From Simplicispira psychrophila DSM 11588 (lineage in GTDB: Bacteria; Pseudomonadota; Gammaproteobacteria; Burkholderiales; Burkholderiaceae_C): DNA of 64,000 nucleotides. The translations under genes were made by a program, and so were the position numbers. The stretch lies in the NCBI RefSeq assembly GCF_000688255.1, contig NZ_JHYS01000004.1, positions 124,001-188,000 on the forward strand, read 5' to 3'. Positions 8,384-20,300 of this stretch are shown one piece after another. The notes under the pieces were generated by a model. The model ran no database searches and had not been told where the DNA came from. It was given only the letters and a program-made list of their open reading frames with translations. Within the stretch, counting starts at the first letter, position 1. Every line of letters starts with the position of its first letter.

Positions 8384-9135
8384 GCGAATCCACTGCAAAA
8401 GCCCCCGTCGCCCCTGTGGCGCTGGTCACCGGCGCCACGCGCGGCATTGGTGCCGCCATTGCGCTGGAACTGGCCACACGCGGCTACCAGGTGATTGGCA
8501 CCGCGACCACCGAAGACGGCGCCGCGCGCATCACGCAGGCCCTCTCGGCCCATGCCGGTTGCCAAGGTGCCAGCCTGGACGTGAACGACGGCGCTGCCGT
8601 CATCGCGCTGATCGACCGCATCGTCAAGGAACAGGGCGGCTTACAGGTGCTGGTAAATAACGCCGGCATCACGCGCGACCAGCTGGCCATGCGCATGAAG
8701 GACGACGACTGGGATGCGGTGATCGACACCAACCTCAAGGCGGTGTTTCGTGTCAGTCGCGCCGCCATCAAGCCGATGATGAAGCAGCGCTTCGGCCGCA
8801 TCATCAGCATCACCAGCGTGGTCGGCGCCTCGGGCAATCCCGGTCAGGTTAATTACGCTGCGGCCAAGGCCGGAGTGGCTGGCATGGCACGCGCCCTGGC
8901 GCGCGAGCTGGGCAGCCGGGGTATCACCGTCAATTGTGTGGCGCCCGGTTTTATCGATACCGACATGACCGCCAGCCTGCCCGAAGCGCAGCAAAAAGCC
9001 CTGCAAAGCCAGATTCCCTTGGGGCATCTGGGCCAGCCCGCTGACATTGCCCATGCCGTTGCCTACCTGGCCTCACGTGAGGCAGGTTACGTGACCGGGC
9101 AGGAATTGCATGTCAATGGCGGCATGTACATGTAA
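8380..9135 (+). CDS. fabG: 3-oxoacyl-ACP reductase
   Basis: A 251-residue short-chain dehydrogenase that reduces 3-oxoacyl-ACP with NADPH. It shows the TGATRGIG nucleotide loop, NNAGITRD, a Ser in ISITSVVG, the catalytic YAAAK in VNYAAAKAGVAGM, and GFIDTDM. It has about eight more N-terminal residues than E. coli FabG. The ATG at 8380 overlaps the fabD stop and opens on the Rossmann strand; an earlier in-frame start lies inside fabD. Confidence 0.95.
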   Translation: MSESTAKAPVAPVALVTGATRGIGAAIALELATRGYQVIGTATTEDGAARITQALSAHAGCQGASLDVNDGAAVIALIDRIVKEQGGLQVLVNNAGITRDQLAMRMKDDDWDAVIDTNLKAVFRVSRAAIKPMMKQRFGRIISITSVVGASGNPGQVNYAAAKAGVAGMARALARELGSRGITVNCVAPGFIDTDMTASLPEAQQKALQSQIPLGHLGQPADIAHAVAYLASREAGYVTGQELHVNGGMYM

Positions 9136-9480
<345 letters not shown>

Positions 9481-9526
9481 GTAGCGCACCGCGCCATTTT
9501 TCGGGTTCAGTACAAGGTTTTATTGC

Positions 9527-10771
9527 ATGAGTCGTCGTCGCGTTGTCGTGACTGGTCTGGGCTGCGTCACTCCCGTGGGTAACACGGTGGAGCAGGCCTG
9601 GGCCAACATCCTCGCCGGTCAGTCCGGCATTGGTCTCATCACGAAGTTCGACACGTCGGATTTCTCCTGCAAGATTGCCGGTGAGGTCAAAGGATTTGAG
9701 CTGGGGTCCTACATGAGCGCCAAAGAGGCGCGCACCATGGACTCTTTCATTCATTTTGGCGTGGCTGCTGCGGCGCAAGCGGTCGCCGACGCGGGCCTGC
9801 CCACCGGCGAAGCCTTGGACGAAGAATTTGCCACGCGCATTGGCTGCGTCATCGGCTCGGGCATTGGCGGTCTGCCGCTGATTGAAAACACCCATGCCGA
9901 GTACGTCAGCCGGGGCGCGCGGCGCATTACGCCATTTTTTGTTCCGGCGTCCATCATCAATATGGTGGCCGGCCATGTGTCGATGCGCTTTGGCTTCAAA
10001 GGCCCCAATCTGGCCGTGGTCACCGCCTGCACCACCGGCCTGCACTGCATTGGTGAGGCCGGGCGGATGATCGAATATGGCGATGCCGATGTGATCGTTG
10101 CCGGCGGCACCGAGGCCACGGTGTCGCCACTGGGCGTGGGCGGCTTTGCTGCCATGCGTGCCCTGTCAACGCGCAACGACGACCCCCAAACCGCTTCCCG
10201 TCCTTGGGACAAAGATCGTGATGGCTTTGTGCTCGGTGAAGGTGCTGGGGTGATGGTGCTGGAAGAGTACGAGCACGCCAAAGCCCGGGGCGCCAAAATC
10301 TACGCTGAATTGTGCGGTTTTGGTATGAGCGCTGATGCCGGTCACATGACTGCGCCAAGCATGGATGGCCCACGCCGCGCCATGATCCACGCGCTGCGCA
10401 ATGCCGGCATCAACGCCGATCAGGTTGATTACCTCAACGCCCACGGCACGTCTACGCCGCTGGGGGATCTGAACGAAACCAATGCCATCAAGGCGGCACT
10501 GGGCGATCACGCCTACAAAACGGTGATCAGTTCCACCAAATCCATGACCGGGCACCTGCTCGGTGGCGCCGGTGGCATTGAGAGCATCTTTACCGTGCTT
10601 GCGCTGTACCACCAAAAGGTGCCGCCGACCATCAACCTGTTTAACCAAGACCCGGAGTGCGATTTGGACTTTTGTGCCAATACCGCGCGCGACAGGAAGA
10701 TGGACATCGCCATCAAAAACAATTTTGGCTTTGGTGGCACCAACGGCTCACTGGTTTTCAAACGCGTCTGA
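9527..10771 (+). CDS. fabF: 3-oxoacyl-ACP synthase II
   Basis: A 414-residue cytoplasmic elongation condensing enzyme. It has the Cys-His-His triad in [15 protein letters not shown] (about 166), [11 protein letters not shown] (about 305) and [15 protein letters not shown] (about 342). [20 protein letters not shown] is the family N-terminus and [14 protein letters not shown] the C-terminus. It ends the fab cluster; the next gene follows by 39 bp on the same strand. Confidence 0.96.
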   Translation: MSRRRVVVTGLGCVTPVGNTVEQAWANILAGQSGIGLITKFDTSDFSCKIAGEVKGFELGSYMSAKEARTMDSFIHFGVAAAAQAVADAGLPTGEALDEEFATRIGCVIGSGIGGLPLIENTHAEYVSRGARRITPFFVPASIINMVAGHVSMRFGFKGPNLAVVTACTTGLHCIGEAGRMIEYGDADVIVAGGTEATVSPLGVGGFAAMRALSTRNDDPQTASRPWDKDRDGFVLGEGAGVMVLEEYEHAKARGAKIYAELCGFGMSADAGHMTAPSMDGPRRAMIHALRNAGINADQVDYLNAHGTSTPLGDLNETNAIKAALGDHAYKTVISSTKSMTGHLLGGAGGIESIFTVLALYHQKVPPTINLFNQDPECDLDFCANTARDRKMDIAIKNNFGFGGTNGSLVFKRV

Positions 10772-10810
10772 ACGGCGCTGCGGCGCTGTTCGCTAGCCCA
10801 AACCCTTGGT

Positions 10811-11314
10811 ATGAATCGCTCTGGCCGTGCACACTGCGCACCGCCGGTGCGGTATCCGGTAGCCCGCAGTCGCTGGCTGGCGTCTGCTCTGGCGCTGTAC
10901 GCGTTCGCCGGTGGTCTGGCGCTGCTCGGCTGGGCGGCAGTGGGCGCCGGTACACATTGGCGTTGGATCAGTGCCGCCAGCGCCCTCTGGATCGTCTGCA
11001 GCGTGCTGGCCGGGTGGTTTTGGCGCACTGCGCCGTGCGGCACGCTGGTCTGGAATGGCTTGGATTGGATGCTGGAATCACCCCAAGGCGTAGCACTGTG
11101 CGCGCCCTGTACCTGTGCACAAGTGCACTTTGATCTGCAGCGGCGCCTGTGGCTGCGTTTGCAGCCTGACACCGGGCGTGCGCTGTGGCTCTGGCTGGAA
11201 TGGCGCAGCCAGCCGACGCGCTGGGACGACTTGCGCCGTGCGGTATATTCGGCCGTTGGGTCTGGCGGCCCCGACACCCGCCGCTTCGCGCCGCCCGACG
11301 ACCCGCAGGCGTGA
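10811..11314 (+). CDS. Hypothetical protein with two membrane segments, upstream of rpoE
   Basis: A 167-residue protein that I cannot name. Two hydrophobic segments are visible, near 25-47 (WLASALALYAFAGGLALLGW) and 52-70 (WISAASALWIVCSVLAGWF). A Trp/Arg-rich soluble tail follows (DLQRRLWLRLQPDTGRALWLWLEW). This architecture resembles small YgfX-like membrane proteins, but that is only a resemblance. It lies between fabF and rpoE, 13 bp before rpoE, so it probably shares the rpoE transcript. Confidence 0.6.
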   Translation: MNRSGRAHCAPPVRYPVARSRWLASALALYAFAGGLALLGWAAVGAGTHWRWISAASALWIVCSVLAGWFWRTAPCGTLVWNGLDWMLESPQGVALCAPCTCAQVHFDLQRRLWLRLQPDTGRALWLWLEWRSQPTRWDDLRRAVYSAVGSGGPDTRRFAPPDDPQA

Positions 11315-11327
11315 AATTTTTTGATGC

Positions 11328-11972
11328 ATGACCGTTCTTCCTCCAGCCGACCCCCCCACACCCCTACCCACCCCTGACACTGATTTCCAACTGGTGGAGC
11401 GCACAGTGGCGGGTGACCAGCGGGCCTACGAATTGCTGGTGATCAAATACCAGCGGCGCATTGAGCGCCTCATTGGCCGCATGGTGCGCGACACCGATCT
11501 GGTGCAGGACATCGCGCAGGAAACTTTTATCCGCGCTTACCGCGCCCTGCACCAGTTCCGGGGCGAGGCCCAGTTCTATACCTGGCTCTACCGCATTGCC
11601 GTCAATACCGCCAAAAAAGCGCTGATGGACATGAAGCGCAATCCGGTGGTTTACGAAGGTGCGCTGCGCGGTGGCGATGCAGATGATGAAACTTCCCGCT
11701 TTGAACGTGAACTAATCAGCGAAGAAACCCCCGAAACCGTGCTGGCGGCGCAAGAAATTGCCCAGGCCGTGAATACTGCCATGGAAGCTTTGCCCGAAGA
11801 TTTGCGCCAAGCGGTGACGTTGCGTGAAATTGAGGGCTTGAGCTATGAGGAAATTGCGACCGCCATGGAGTGTCCGATTGGCACCGTGCGGTCGCGTATT
11901 TTTCGGGCACGTGAGGCCATTTCGGCGCGGGTGCGTCCCCTTCTGGAGAACCAGGTGGGTAAGCGTTGGTAA
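11328..11972 (+). CDS. rpoE: RNA polymerase sigma factor RpoE (AlgU-like ECF sigma)
   Basis: A 214-residue ECF sigma factor for envelope stress. Region 2 reads YELLVIKYQRRIERLIGRMV then QDIAQETFIRAYRALHQFRG (about 36-80). Region 4 reads LREIEGLSYEEIATAMECPIGTVRSRIFRAREAI near the C-terminus. It has a Pro-rich N-terminal extension of about 20 residues compared with E. coli RpoE. rseA, encoding its antisigma factor, starts 16 bp downstream, followed by a periplasmic DegP-like protease. This is the conserved sigma-E locus. Confidence 0.93.
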   Translation: MTVLPPADPPTPLPTPDTDFQLVERTVAGDQRAYELLVIKYQRRIERLIGRMVRDTDLVQDIAQETFIRAYRALHQFRGEAQFYTWLYRIAVNTAKKALMDMKRNPVVYEGALRGGDADDETSRFERELISEETPETVLAAQEIAQAVNTAMEALPEDLRQAVTLREIEGLSYEEIATAMECPIGTVRSRIFRAREAISARVRPLLENQVGKRW

Positions 11973-11988
11973 TTCGACAGGTGACATC

Positions 11989-12645
11989 ATGGATAAAAAT
12001 GTGACTCAGCGTGAACAGCTATCGGCCTTGGCCGACGGGCAATTGAGCAGCGAGGCCTGGAACCAGGCGCTGCAGTTTGCCCATGAAGAGGAAGGGCGTT
12101 CTTCATGGCACCTCTACCATCTGGTGGGGGATGTGCTGCGTTCGCCCGAATTGGCACACCACGCCGACAGCAGTGAGTTTTTGCAGCGCCTGCAGCAGCG
12201 CTTGGCCGAGGAGCCGGTGCCAGGGCGCCCCGCCCAGGAAAGCCTGCAGGCCGTGGTATTGCCGCAGGCGCTGCCTCGGCAGGCTGCCAATGCATCCCTG
12301 TTTCACTGGAAGATGGTGGCTGGTTTGGCCTCGGTTGCAGCGGTGGCCGTGGTGGGCTGGAGTTCCTGGAGCAGTCTGCAAAGCTCGCCCAGCGGTGCAA
12401 CGCTGGCTGCCTTGGCCAGCGCGCCCGCAGTGTCGCCTGCTGCCTCGATGACGGCGCTCACTCCCTCGCCACCCCCTGCGTCGGTACTGGCGCAGGCTGA
12501 TAGCACGCCAGCAGGCCCTGTCATGCTGCGCGATCCACGCTTGGACGAGTTGCTGGCGGCACACCAGCAGTTTGGCAATACCTCGGCGCTGCAGATGCCC
12601 GCAGGATTTTTGCGCAATGCCACCTTTGAGGCGCCGGCCCGCTGA
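11989..12645 (+). CDS. rseA: Antisigma-E factor RseA
   Basis: A 218-residue single-pass inner-membrane protein. The cytoplasmic N-terminus QREQLSALADGQLSSEAWNQAL and SSWHLYHLVGDVLRSPEL are the RseA sigma-binding domain. A membrane segment (WKMVAGLASVAAVAVVGWSSW) lies near 105-125, and an Ala/Pro-rich periplasmic tail ends near residue 218. DegS-type cleavage of that tail releases RpoE in model species. The ATG at 11989 was chosen because it opens on the RseA motif; longer starts run inside rpoE. Confidence 0.9.
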   Translation: MDKNVTQREQLSALADGQLSSEAWNQALQFAHEEEGRSSWHLYHLVGDVLRSPELAHHADSSEFLQRLQQRLAEEPVPGRPAQESLQAVVLPQALPRQAANASLFHWKMVAGLASVAAVAVVGWSSWSSLQSSPSGATLAALASAPAVSPAASMTALTPSPPPASVLAQADSTPAGPVMLRDPRLDELLAAHQQFGNTSALQMPAGFLRNATFEAPAR

Positions 12646-12805
12646 GCACGCAGCGCCGCGCAGCCGTGTCTCCGCCCGTTGGCAGCTGGAGAAGCCATTG
12701 CGCCACAGCGCTTCTCTGGGCGGCGCTGGCTGAGCCGACTGCGCTGGTGGGTTTGGTTTCTAGCGGCTTTTTCATCCCATTGATTCCCCTTTCGAAAGAT
12801 CATTC

Positions 12806-14305
12806 ATGAAAAAGATGGATTGGAAAAATTTGCACTCCTGTGCCTTGGCCGGCGTGTTGGTAGTAGCCGCCAGTGTGGCGACGATGGCGCCGTCTGTAGT
12901 GCACGCGCAACCGGCCTCGGTGCGGGGCTTGCCCGATTTCACTGACTTGGTGGAGCAGGTCGGGCCGTCGGTGGTCAACATCCGTACGCTGGAGAAGGTG
13001 TCTTCATCCAGTGTTGAAGGCGGCAGCGGCAGCGGCAGCGGCAGCGGCAGTGGGATGGATGAAGAAATGCGCGAATTTTTCAAGCGCTTTGGCCTTCCCA
13101 TTCCCAATACGCCGCGCCAGCAGCGTCCGCAACGCCCGCATGCCCAGGAAGAGCAGCCGCGCGGTGTCGGATCGGGCTTCATTCTCAGTGCCGATGGTTT
13201 TGTCATGACCAATGCGCATGTGGTCGAGGGCGCTGAGGAGGTGCTGGTCACCTTGACGGATTCGCGCGAATTCAAGGCCAAAATCATTGGCGTGGACAAG
13301 CGCACCGATGTAGCTGTGGTCAAAATTCAGGCGACTGGTTTGCCTGCTGTCAAGGTGGGCGAGGTCAGCCGCCTCAAGGTGGGTGAGTGGGTGATGGCGA
13401 TCGGTTCGCCCTTTGGTCTGGAGAACACCGTTACCGCCGGCATCGTCAGTGCCAAGCAGCGTGATACCGGTGAATACCTGCCCTTCATCCAGACCGATGT
13501 CGCCATCAATCCCGGCAACTCGGGTGGGCCTTTGATCAATATGCGCGGTGAGGTGGTGGGCATCAACAGCCAGATTTACTCGCGTTCGGGTGGCTTCATG
13601 GGAATTTCCTTTGCGATTCCGATTGATGAAGCCATACAGGTGAGCGAGCAGTTGCGCGTTGCGGGCCGCGTCACGCGCGGGCGCATTGGTGTGCAGATTG
13701 GCCCGGTGGCCAAGGACATTGCCGAGTCGCTGGGGCTGGGTAAAACGCAAGGCGCCTTGGTGGCCGGGGTAGAAACGGGCTCTCCGGCAGAGAAGTCAGG
13801 GATCGAAGCGGGCGACGTGATCACCAAATTTGACGGCAAAACTATCGACAAGGTGTCGGATTTGCCGCGCATGGTCGGTAGCACCAGGCCGGGCAGCAAG
13901 AGCACCATCACGGTGTTTCGCCGGGGCAGCGCACGCGATGTGCCCATTACCATTGCTGAAATCGAGTCCGATACGCCAGTGCGCAAAATCGCCACTAAAG
14001 AGGTTCAGCCAAAAAAATCATCGGCAGCGCTTCAGCACCTGGGTCTGTCGGTGGCCGAGCTGACGGAGGCGCAAAAGAAGGAACTGAAAATCAAGGGCGG
14101 CGTGCGCGTTGAGGCGACCACTGAGGCCGCAGCACGTGCCGGACTGCGCGAGGGCGACGTCATTCTGGCCATTGCCAACACCGAAGTCGCCAACCTGAAA
14201 GAGTTGGAGGCAGCCGTTGCCAAAGCGGACAAAAACAAACCGCTGAATGTGCTGTTTCGGCGCGGTGAGTGGGCCCAGTACGCCCTGATCCGGTCTGCCC
14301 ATTGA
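12806..14305 (+). CDS. mucD: Periplasmic Do-family serine protease (DegP/MucD)
   Basis: A 499-residue exported protease-chaperone. It has a signal peptide ending VVHAQ (about 33), then trypsin-like catalytic residues His in TNAHVV, Asp in DKRTDVAVVK and Ser in NPGNSGGPL. Two PDZ domains follow (GALVAGVETGSPAEKSGIEAGDVI and GGVRVEATTEAAARAGLREGDVI). It degrades misfolded envelope proteins. A (GGCAGC)n tract at 13019-13051 encodes a Gly-Ser linker before the protease domain. It lies 160 bp after rseA with no rseB between them. Confidence 0.93.
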   Translation: MKKMDWKNLHSCALAGVLVVAASVATMAPSVVHAQPASVRGLPDFTDLVEQVGPSVVNIRTLEKVSSSSVEGGSGSGSGSGSGMDEEMREFFKRFGLPIPNTPRQQRPQRPHAQEEQPRGVGSGFILSADGFVMTNAHVVEGAEEVLVTLTDSREFKAKIIGVDKRTDVAVVKIQATGLPAVKVGEVSRLKVGEWVMAIGSPFGLENTVTAGIVSAKQRDTGEYLPFIQTDVAINPGNSGGPLINMRGEVVGINSQIYSRSGGFMGISFAIPIDEAIQVSEQLRVAGRVTRGRIGVQIGPVAKDIAESLGLGKTQGALVAGVETGSPAEKSGIEAGDVITKFDGKTIDKVSDLPRMVGSTRPGSKSTITVFRRGSARDVPITIAEIESDTPVRKIATKEVQPKKSSAALQHLGLSVAELTEAQKKELKIKGGVRVEATTEAAARAGLREGDVILAIANTEVANLKELEAAVAKADKNKPLNVLFRRGEWAQYALIRSAH

Positions 14306-14472
14306 TGCCTGCACAGCCTGAAGCACCCCTCAAAACAACCTGATTTTCCCCGGGGATGAGGTGCTGTCTCTGCCCAATGACCTTGAAGAGGGCGCGAGCG
14401 GATACGATCGAAGCCTCTTTTTGCCTACAATGAAGTTCCAACCAGCGCCATTGCCAATGGATTGTTGGTTCA

Positions 14473-14503
14473 GGGCGCGTCACCACACGATGCGCCCTTT
14501 TTT
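14473..14503 (+). terminator. Terminator between mucD and lepA
   Basis: GGGCGC and GCGCCC pair across a 13-base loop and lead into six Ts, 41 bp before lepA. The rest of the 14306-14543 gap shows no gene. Confidence 0.75.
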
Positions 14504-14546
14504 CTTGCGCCCCTCCTTGCTCTTCCCTACTTGACGTTTTCCGTTG

Positions 14547-16354
<1,808 letters not shown>

Positions 16355-16355
<1 letters not shown>

Positions 16356-17329
16356 TGCAGATCGTGCAAATTTTCACCGCGATGGTATTAGCCGCTTTTG
16401 CCGGCTATATCGGCGCCTGGTACTTTGGCGCGATTGAAGGCAATTTTGCCTTGTTGCTGTTTCTGGCGACGGTGGTCACGGGTTGCTATTGGCTGGCCGA
16501 ACGCTTTTATTTTCTGCCCCGGCGCCGCCATGCCGCACAAGCCATTGCAGACGCTGCCGCGCAGCGCCGCGCCGAACTCGATCGCATGGGCATTGCCCAG
16601 GTCGATCTGGACGTGCAAGAGGCGCAGGGCCGCATCCTGATGCAGCCGTGGTGGCTGGACTGGACGGCAGGGCTGTTCCCGGTCATTGCCATCGTGTTTT
16701 TCTTGCGCTCGTTCTTGTTTGAGCCGTTCAAGATTCCGTCTGGCTCGATGATTCCGACGCTGTGGATCGGTGACCTGATTTTGGTGAACAAATTCACCTA
16801 TGGCGTGCGCCTGCCGGTGTTGCAGACCAAAATCACCGACGGCACACCACCCGCACGGGGCGACGTCATGGTGTTTCGCTACCCACCCCAGCCCAACCTG
16901 GACTACATCAAGCGCGTGGTGGGTTTGCCGGGCGACGAAGTGGCTTACCTGAACAAACGCCTGACGATCAACGGTACCCCTGTGGCCACCCAGGCCGTAC
17001 CCGATTTTTTTGATGAAAGCACACTGCGCTACGCCAAGCAGTTTGAAGAAAAGTTGGGTGAGCAGCCGCACCGCTTGCTCATCAACCCCGATGTGCCCGC
17101 CTTTGTGCAGGGCGCCAGTGATTTTTCGTACCGCGAAAATTGTCTCTACAGTGTTGAAGGTGTGGTCTGCAAGGTACCCAAGGGACACTATTTTCTGATG
17201 GGTGACAACCGCGATAATTCGCTCGATTCGCGTTATTGGGGGTTCGTGCCCGAAGCCAACATTGTCGGCAAAGCCTTTTTTGTCTGGATGAATTTTGGCA
17301 ATCTCAAGCGCATTGGGTCTTTCCATTGA
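16355..17329 (+). CDS. lepB: Signal peptidase I
   Basis: A 324-residue inner-membrane protease that removes signal peptides from secreted preproteins. Two N-terminal hydrophobic segments (about 5-45) and a third near 105-122 precede the catalytic domain. The nucleophile Ser is in PSGSMIPTL (about 133), the general-base Lys in YIKRVVGLPGDEV (about 187), and box E is GDNRDNSLDSRYWGFVP. It overlaps lepA by one base and is followed closely by a small pilin-like gene and rnc. Confidence 0.96.
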
Positions 17330-17364
17330 GCCGTTGCCACTCTGCAAAATCACGTAGGGAGAAG

Positions 17365-17730
17365 ATGAATATGCATCGCACAGTTGCCCAGTCGCGCCAG
17401 CGCGGCATGTCCTTCATCGGCCTGATCGTTATGGGCGTGTTGGTGGTATCGATATTTGCTATTGGCGGGCAATCGCTGCCGATATTTATGGAATACCAGG
17501 CGATCCACAAGGCCGCCAACAAGGCCGCCCATGAAGGCACGACCGTGCCCGAAGTGCGCGCCATTTTTGACCGTGCCGGTGCCATTGACAACATTTCTTC
17601 GGTCAAGGGGCAGGATCTGGAAGTGACCAAGAACGGCGACAAGATCGTGGTGTCGTACAAGTACGCACGTGAAGTTCCGCTCGTCGGCCCAGCCTATCTG
17701 GTGTACCGCTTTCACGGACAGACCCAATAA
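17365..17730 (+). CDS. DUF4845 family pilin-like membrane protein
   Basis: A 121-residue protein. RGMSFIGLIVMGVLVVSIFAIGGQSLPIFMEYQAIHKA looks like a type IV pilin-like N-terminal helix (about 14-50), with Gly before the hydrophobic run. The soluble part has DNISSVKGQDLEVTKNGDKIVVSYKY. This is the DUF4845 family, often found between lepB and rnc in Betaproteobacteria; its role is unknown. ATG 17365 follows AGGGAGAAG, a clear ribosome site. The stop TAA abuts the GTG start of rnc. Confidence 0.75.
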   Translation: MNMHRTVAQSRQRGMSFIGLIVMGVLVVSIFAIGGQSLPIFMEYQAIHKAANKAAHEGTTVPEVRAIFDRAGAIDNISSVKGQDLEVTKNGDKIVVSYKYAREVPLVGPAYLVYRFHGQTQ

Positions 17731-18414
17731 GTGCACCCCGATCTTGTTGCGCTGCAGTCGCGTCTGCAGCACCATTTTTCTGACCCCACGCTGCTGCAGC
17801 GAGCCGTCACGCACCGCAGCTTCAGCGCGGACCACAATGAGCGTCTGGAGTTTCTCGGCGACTCGGTGCTCAGCCTGGCGGTGGCCAGCCTGCTGTACAA
17901 GCGCCTGAGTGCGCAGCCCGAGGGCGATCTATCGCGCGTGCGTGCCAACATGGTCAAGCAGGAGACGCTGCACCAATTGGCGCTGGATCTGCAGGTGGCA
18001 CCGGTGCTGCGCCTGGGCGAGGGCGAAGCGCGTTCGGGCGGGCACAAGCGCCCATCTATCCTGGCCGATGCGGTCGAAGCGCTGATTGGCGCCGTCTACC
18101 TAGACGCCGGCTACGGCCCGGCCGAGGCGCTGGTGCACCGCTTGTTTGCTGCCGTCGAAATCAATCCGCAAATGCAGGCCGCCGCCAAGGATGCCAAGAC
18201 CGCGTTGCAGGAGTGGCTGCAAGGCCGCAAAATGAAGCTACCGGCCTACCGCGTCGTCGCCACTGCAGGCGCGGCCCATCTGCAAACCTTTGATGTGGAA
18301 TGCCACATCCCCGAACTGGCGCTCACCGAGCGCGGCATTGGTGGCTCACGCCGCGCCGGCGAGCAAGCTGCCGCCGCCGCCATGCTGGCCACCCTGAAAG
18401 TAAAAAAATTATGA
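17731..18414 (+). CDS. rnc: Ribonuclease III
   Basis: A 227-residue double-stranded RNA endonuclease for rRNA and mRNA processing. The catalytic signature is [18 protein letters not shown] (about 31-48), with the second acidic pair in [18 protein letters not shown]-terminal dsRNA-binding domain begins near [20 protein letters not shown] and ends [16 protein letters not shown]. The GTG start lies directly after the preceding stop. The gene overlaps era by four bases, the standard rnc-era coupling. Confidence 0.96.
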   Translation: MHPDLVALQSRLQHHFSDPTLLQRAVTHRSFSADHNERLEFLGDSVLSLAVASLLYKRLSAQPEGDLSRVRANMVKQETLHQLALDLQVAPVLRLGEGEARSGGHKRPSILADAVEALIGAVYLDAGYGPAEALVHRLFAAVEINPQMQAAAKDAKTALQEWLQGRKMKLPAYRVVATAGAAHLQTFDVECHIPELALTERGIGGSRRAGEQAAAAAMLATLKVKKL

Positions 18415-19502
18415 ATGACGCTACCAAAAAAGTAGCTGCCAACGCAGACCCTATCAGCACTGAGGCCCCTAAAGGCCTTGAGGTCAACGCGCCTGCGCAG
18501 TCCGCTGAGTCAGCCCAGCCGCTGGATCTCGAAGCCGAAGCCGAAGCCGAAGCCGAAGCCGAGGGTGAAACCGAAGGCACAACCCCGGTTGAGCCAGGCG
18601 CCGGCGGCCCGCAGCGCTGCGGTGTGATCGCCATCGTGGGCAAGCCCAACGTCGGCAAGTCCACGCTGCTCAACGCCCTGGTGGGGCAGAAGATCAGCAT
18701 CACCTCGCGCAAGGCGCAGACCACGCGCCACCGCATCACCGGCATCCGTACCATCGACCAGACACAGTTTGTGTTTGTGGATACGCCCGGCTTTCAGACG
18801 CGCCACGCCACCGCACTGAACAAGTCGCTCAACAAGACTGTCATGGGCGTCATTAGCGACGTCGATCTGATCTTGTTTGTCGTCGAAGCCGGCAGCTTCA
18901 CGCTGGCCGATGCCAAGGTGCTGAGCCTGTTCAAGCCCGGTATTCCGACGCTGCTGATTGCCAACAAGTTTGACAATATCCACCGCCGCGCCGAGATTGC
19001 ACCCTGGCTGAAAAGCATGCAGGAGCGCCACCCGTTTGCCGAATTCGTGCCCATGTCGGCCAAGAACAAGAACGACATCCAGCGCCTGTACGGCATTTGC
19101 GCCAAGTACCTGCCCGAGGCGCCCTGGTGGTACGACGCAGATGAACTGACCGACCGCAGCGAGAAATTTCTCGCCTCCGAGACGGTGCGTGAAAAGCTAT
19201 TCCGCTTCACCGGCGATGAGTTGCCCTACACCTCGACCGTGGTCATCGACCAGTACGGCGAAGAAAAGAGCAAGAAATTCAAGCGCCTGGTGCGCATTGC
19301 CGCCACCATCGTCGTCGAGCGCGACAGCCACAAGGCCATGGTGATTGGCGACAAGGGCGAACGCCTGAAACGCATCGGCATGGAGACGCGCCAGGAGCTG
19401 GAAAAGCTGATGGACTGCAAAGTATTCATCGAGCTGTGGGTCAAGGTGCGCTCCGGCTGGGCCGACGACGAGGCGCGCGTGCGCTCGTTTGGCTACGAGT
19501 AA
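18411..19502 (+). CDS. era: GTPase Era with acidic N-terminal extension
   Basis: A 363-residue GTPase for 16S rRNA maturation and 30S assembly. G1 is GKPNVGKST (about 77), G3 DTPGF and G4 NKFD. The C-terminal KH domain contains [13 protein letters not shown]. Era is normally near 300 residues; here about 65 extra N-terminal residues include an (EA)n tract from hexanucleotide repeats. The DNA encoding the first 20 or so residues (GCTACCAAAAAAGTAGCTGC) resembles the dispersed repeat. The ATG at 18411 overlaps the rnc stop, which supports the long form. Confidence 0.93.
   Translation: MNDATKKVAANADPISTEAPKGLEVNAPAQSAESAQPLDLEAEAEAEAEAEGETEGTTPVEPGAGGPQRCGVIAIVGKPNVGKSTLLNALVGQKISITSRKAQTTRHRITGIRTIDQTQFVFVDTPGFQTRHATALNKSLNKTVMGVISDVDLILFVVEAGSFTLADAKVLSLFKPGIPTLLIANKFDNIHRRAEIAPWLKSMQERHPFAEFVPMSAKNKNDIQRLYGICAKYLPEAPWWYDADELTDRSEKFLASETVREKLFRFTGDELPYTSTVVIDQYGEEKSKKFKRLVRIAATIVVERDSHKAMVIGDKGERLKRIGMETRQELEKLMDCKVFIELWVKVRSGWADDEARVRSFGYE
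18531..18564 (+). repeat. Hexanucleotide tract (GAAGCC)n inside era
   Basis: About five tandem GAAGCC units, then a degenerate one, encode [11 protein letters not shown] in the Era extension. Length changes of six bases would keep the frame. Confidence 0.8.
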
Positions 19503-19511
19503 TTCCTTGCC

Positions 19512-20300
19512 GTGGCCACCGCGCGCCGCTTTACCCATGAACCCGCCTTTGTGCTGCACCGCTACGACTGGAGCGAGAGCAGCCTGATTCTGGAAGTGTT
19601 CACACGCCAGCAGGGGCGTGTGGCACTGGTCGCCAAAGGCGCCAAAAAACCCAGCTCCAATTTTCGTCCGGTGTTGCTGCCATTGCAGCCGCTCAGCCTG
19701 ACCTGGACGCAAAGCGCTGGCGCCGCTGCCACCGGCGCCAGCGACATCCACACTCTGAAGGGCGCTGAATGGGTCGGCGGCCACATCATGCCCACGGGCG
19801 ATGCGCTGCTGTCGGGTATTTACCTCAATGAATTGTTGCTGCGCCTGCTGGCGCGCGATGACCCGCACCCGGCGCTGTTCGATGCCTACGCTGGCGTGGT
19901 GCGCGTGCTGGCCAGCGCGCACGGCGATGCCTTGGAGCCGGTGCTGCGGACGTTTGAATTGCTGCTGCTGCAAGGCATCGGCCTGCTGCCGGCGCTCGAT
20001 GCGCAAACCCTGACCCTAGATGCCCTGCACCCCGACGCACGCTACGCCCTGGTAGCCGAAGGCGGGCTGCGCGCCGCCGCGCCGAAAGAGCGCGCCAGCC
20101 TCAGCGGCGCGCAGTGGCAGACGCTGCAGCGGGCGCTGGACAGTGTCGGTGGCCGTGGTGTGCGCTTGGCCGCGTTGCTGCAGGCCTGCGCGCCGGTGGC
20201 GTTTGCGCTGAAACCGCAACTGCGCGCGCTGCTGCAATACCATTGCGGCAGCCCCTTGCTGCGCACGCGCCAGCTGATGATGGAATTGCAAAACCTATGA
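19512..20300 (+). CDS. recO: DNA repair protein RecO
   Basis: A 262-residue recombination mediator that loads RecA on SSB-coated gaps with RecR. The N-terminal OB fold is visible in [35 protein letters not shown] (about 10-44). The helical part carries [27 protein letters not shown]. The start is GTG at 19512, nine bases after the era stop; no ATG fits the conserved N-terminus. Its stop overlaps the pdxJ ATG. Confidence 0.93.
   Translation: MATARRFTHEPAFVLHRYDWSESSLILEVFTRQQGRVALVAKGAKKPSSNFRPVLLPLQPLSLTWTQSAGAAATGASDIHTLKGAEWVGGHIMPTGDALLSGIYLNELLLRLLARDDPHPALFDAYAGVVRVLASAHGDALEPVLRTFELLLLQGIGLLPALDAQTLTLDALHPDARYALVAEGGLRAAAPKERASLSGAQWQTLQRALDSVGGRGVRLAALLQACAPVAFALKPQLRALLQYHCGSPLLRTRQLMMELQNL

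Noticed and set aside
12646-12805. Remnant of rseB
   Set aside because: All three plus-strand frames were translated; nothing resembles RseB.
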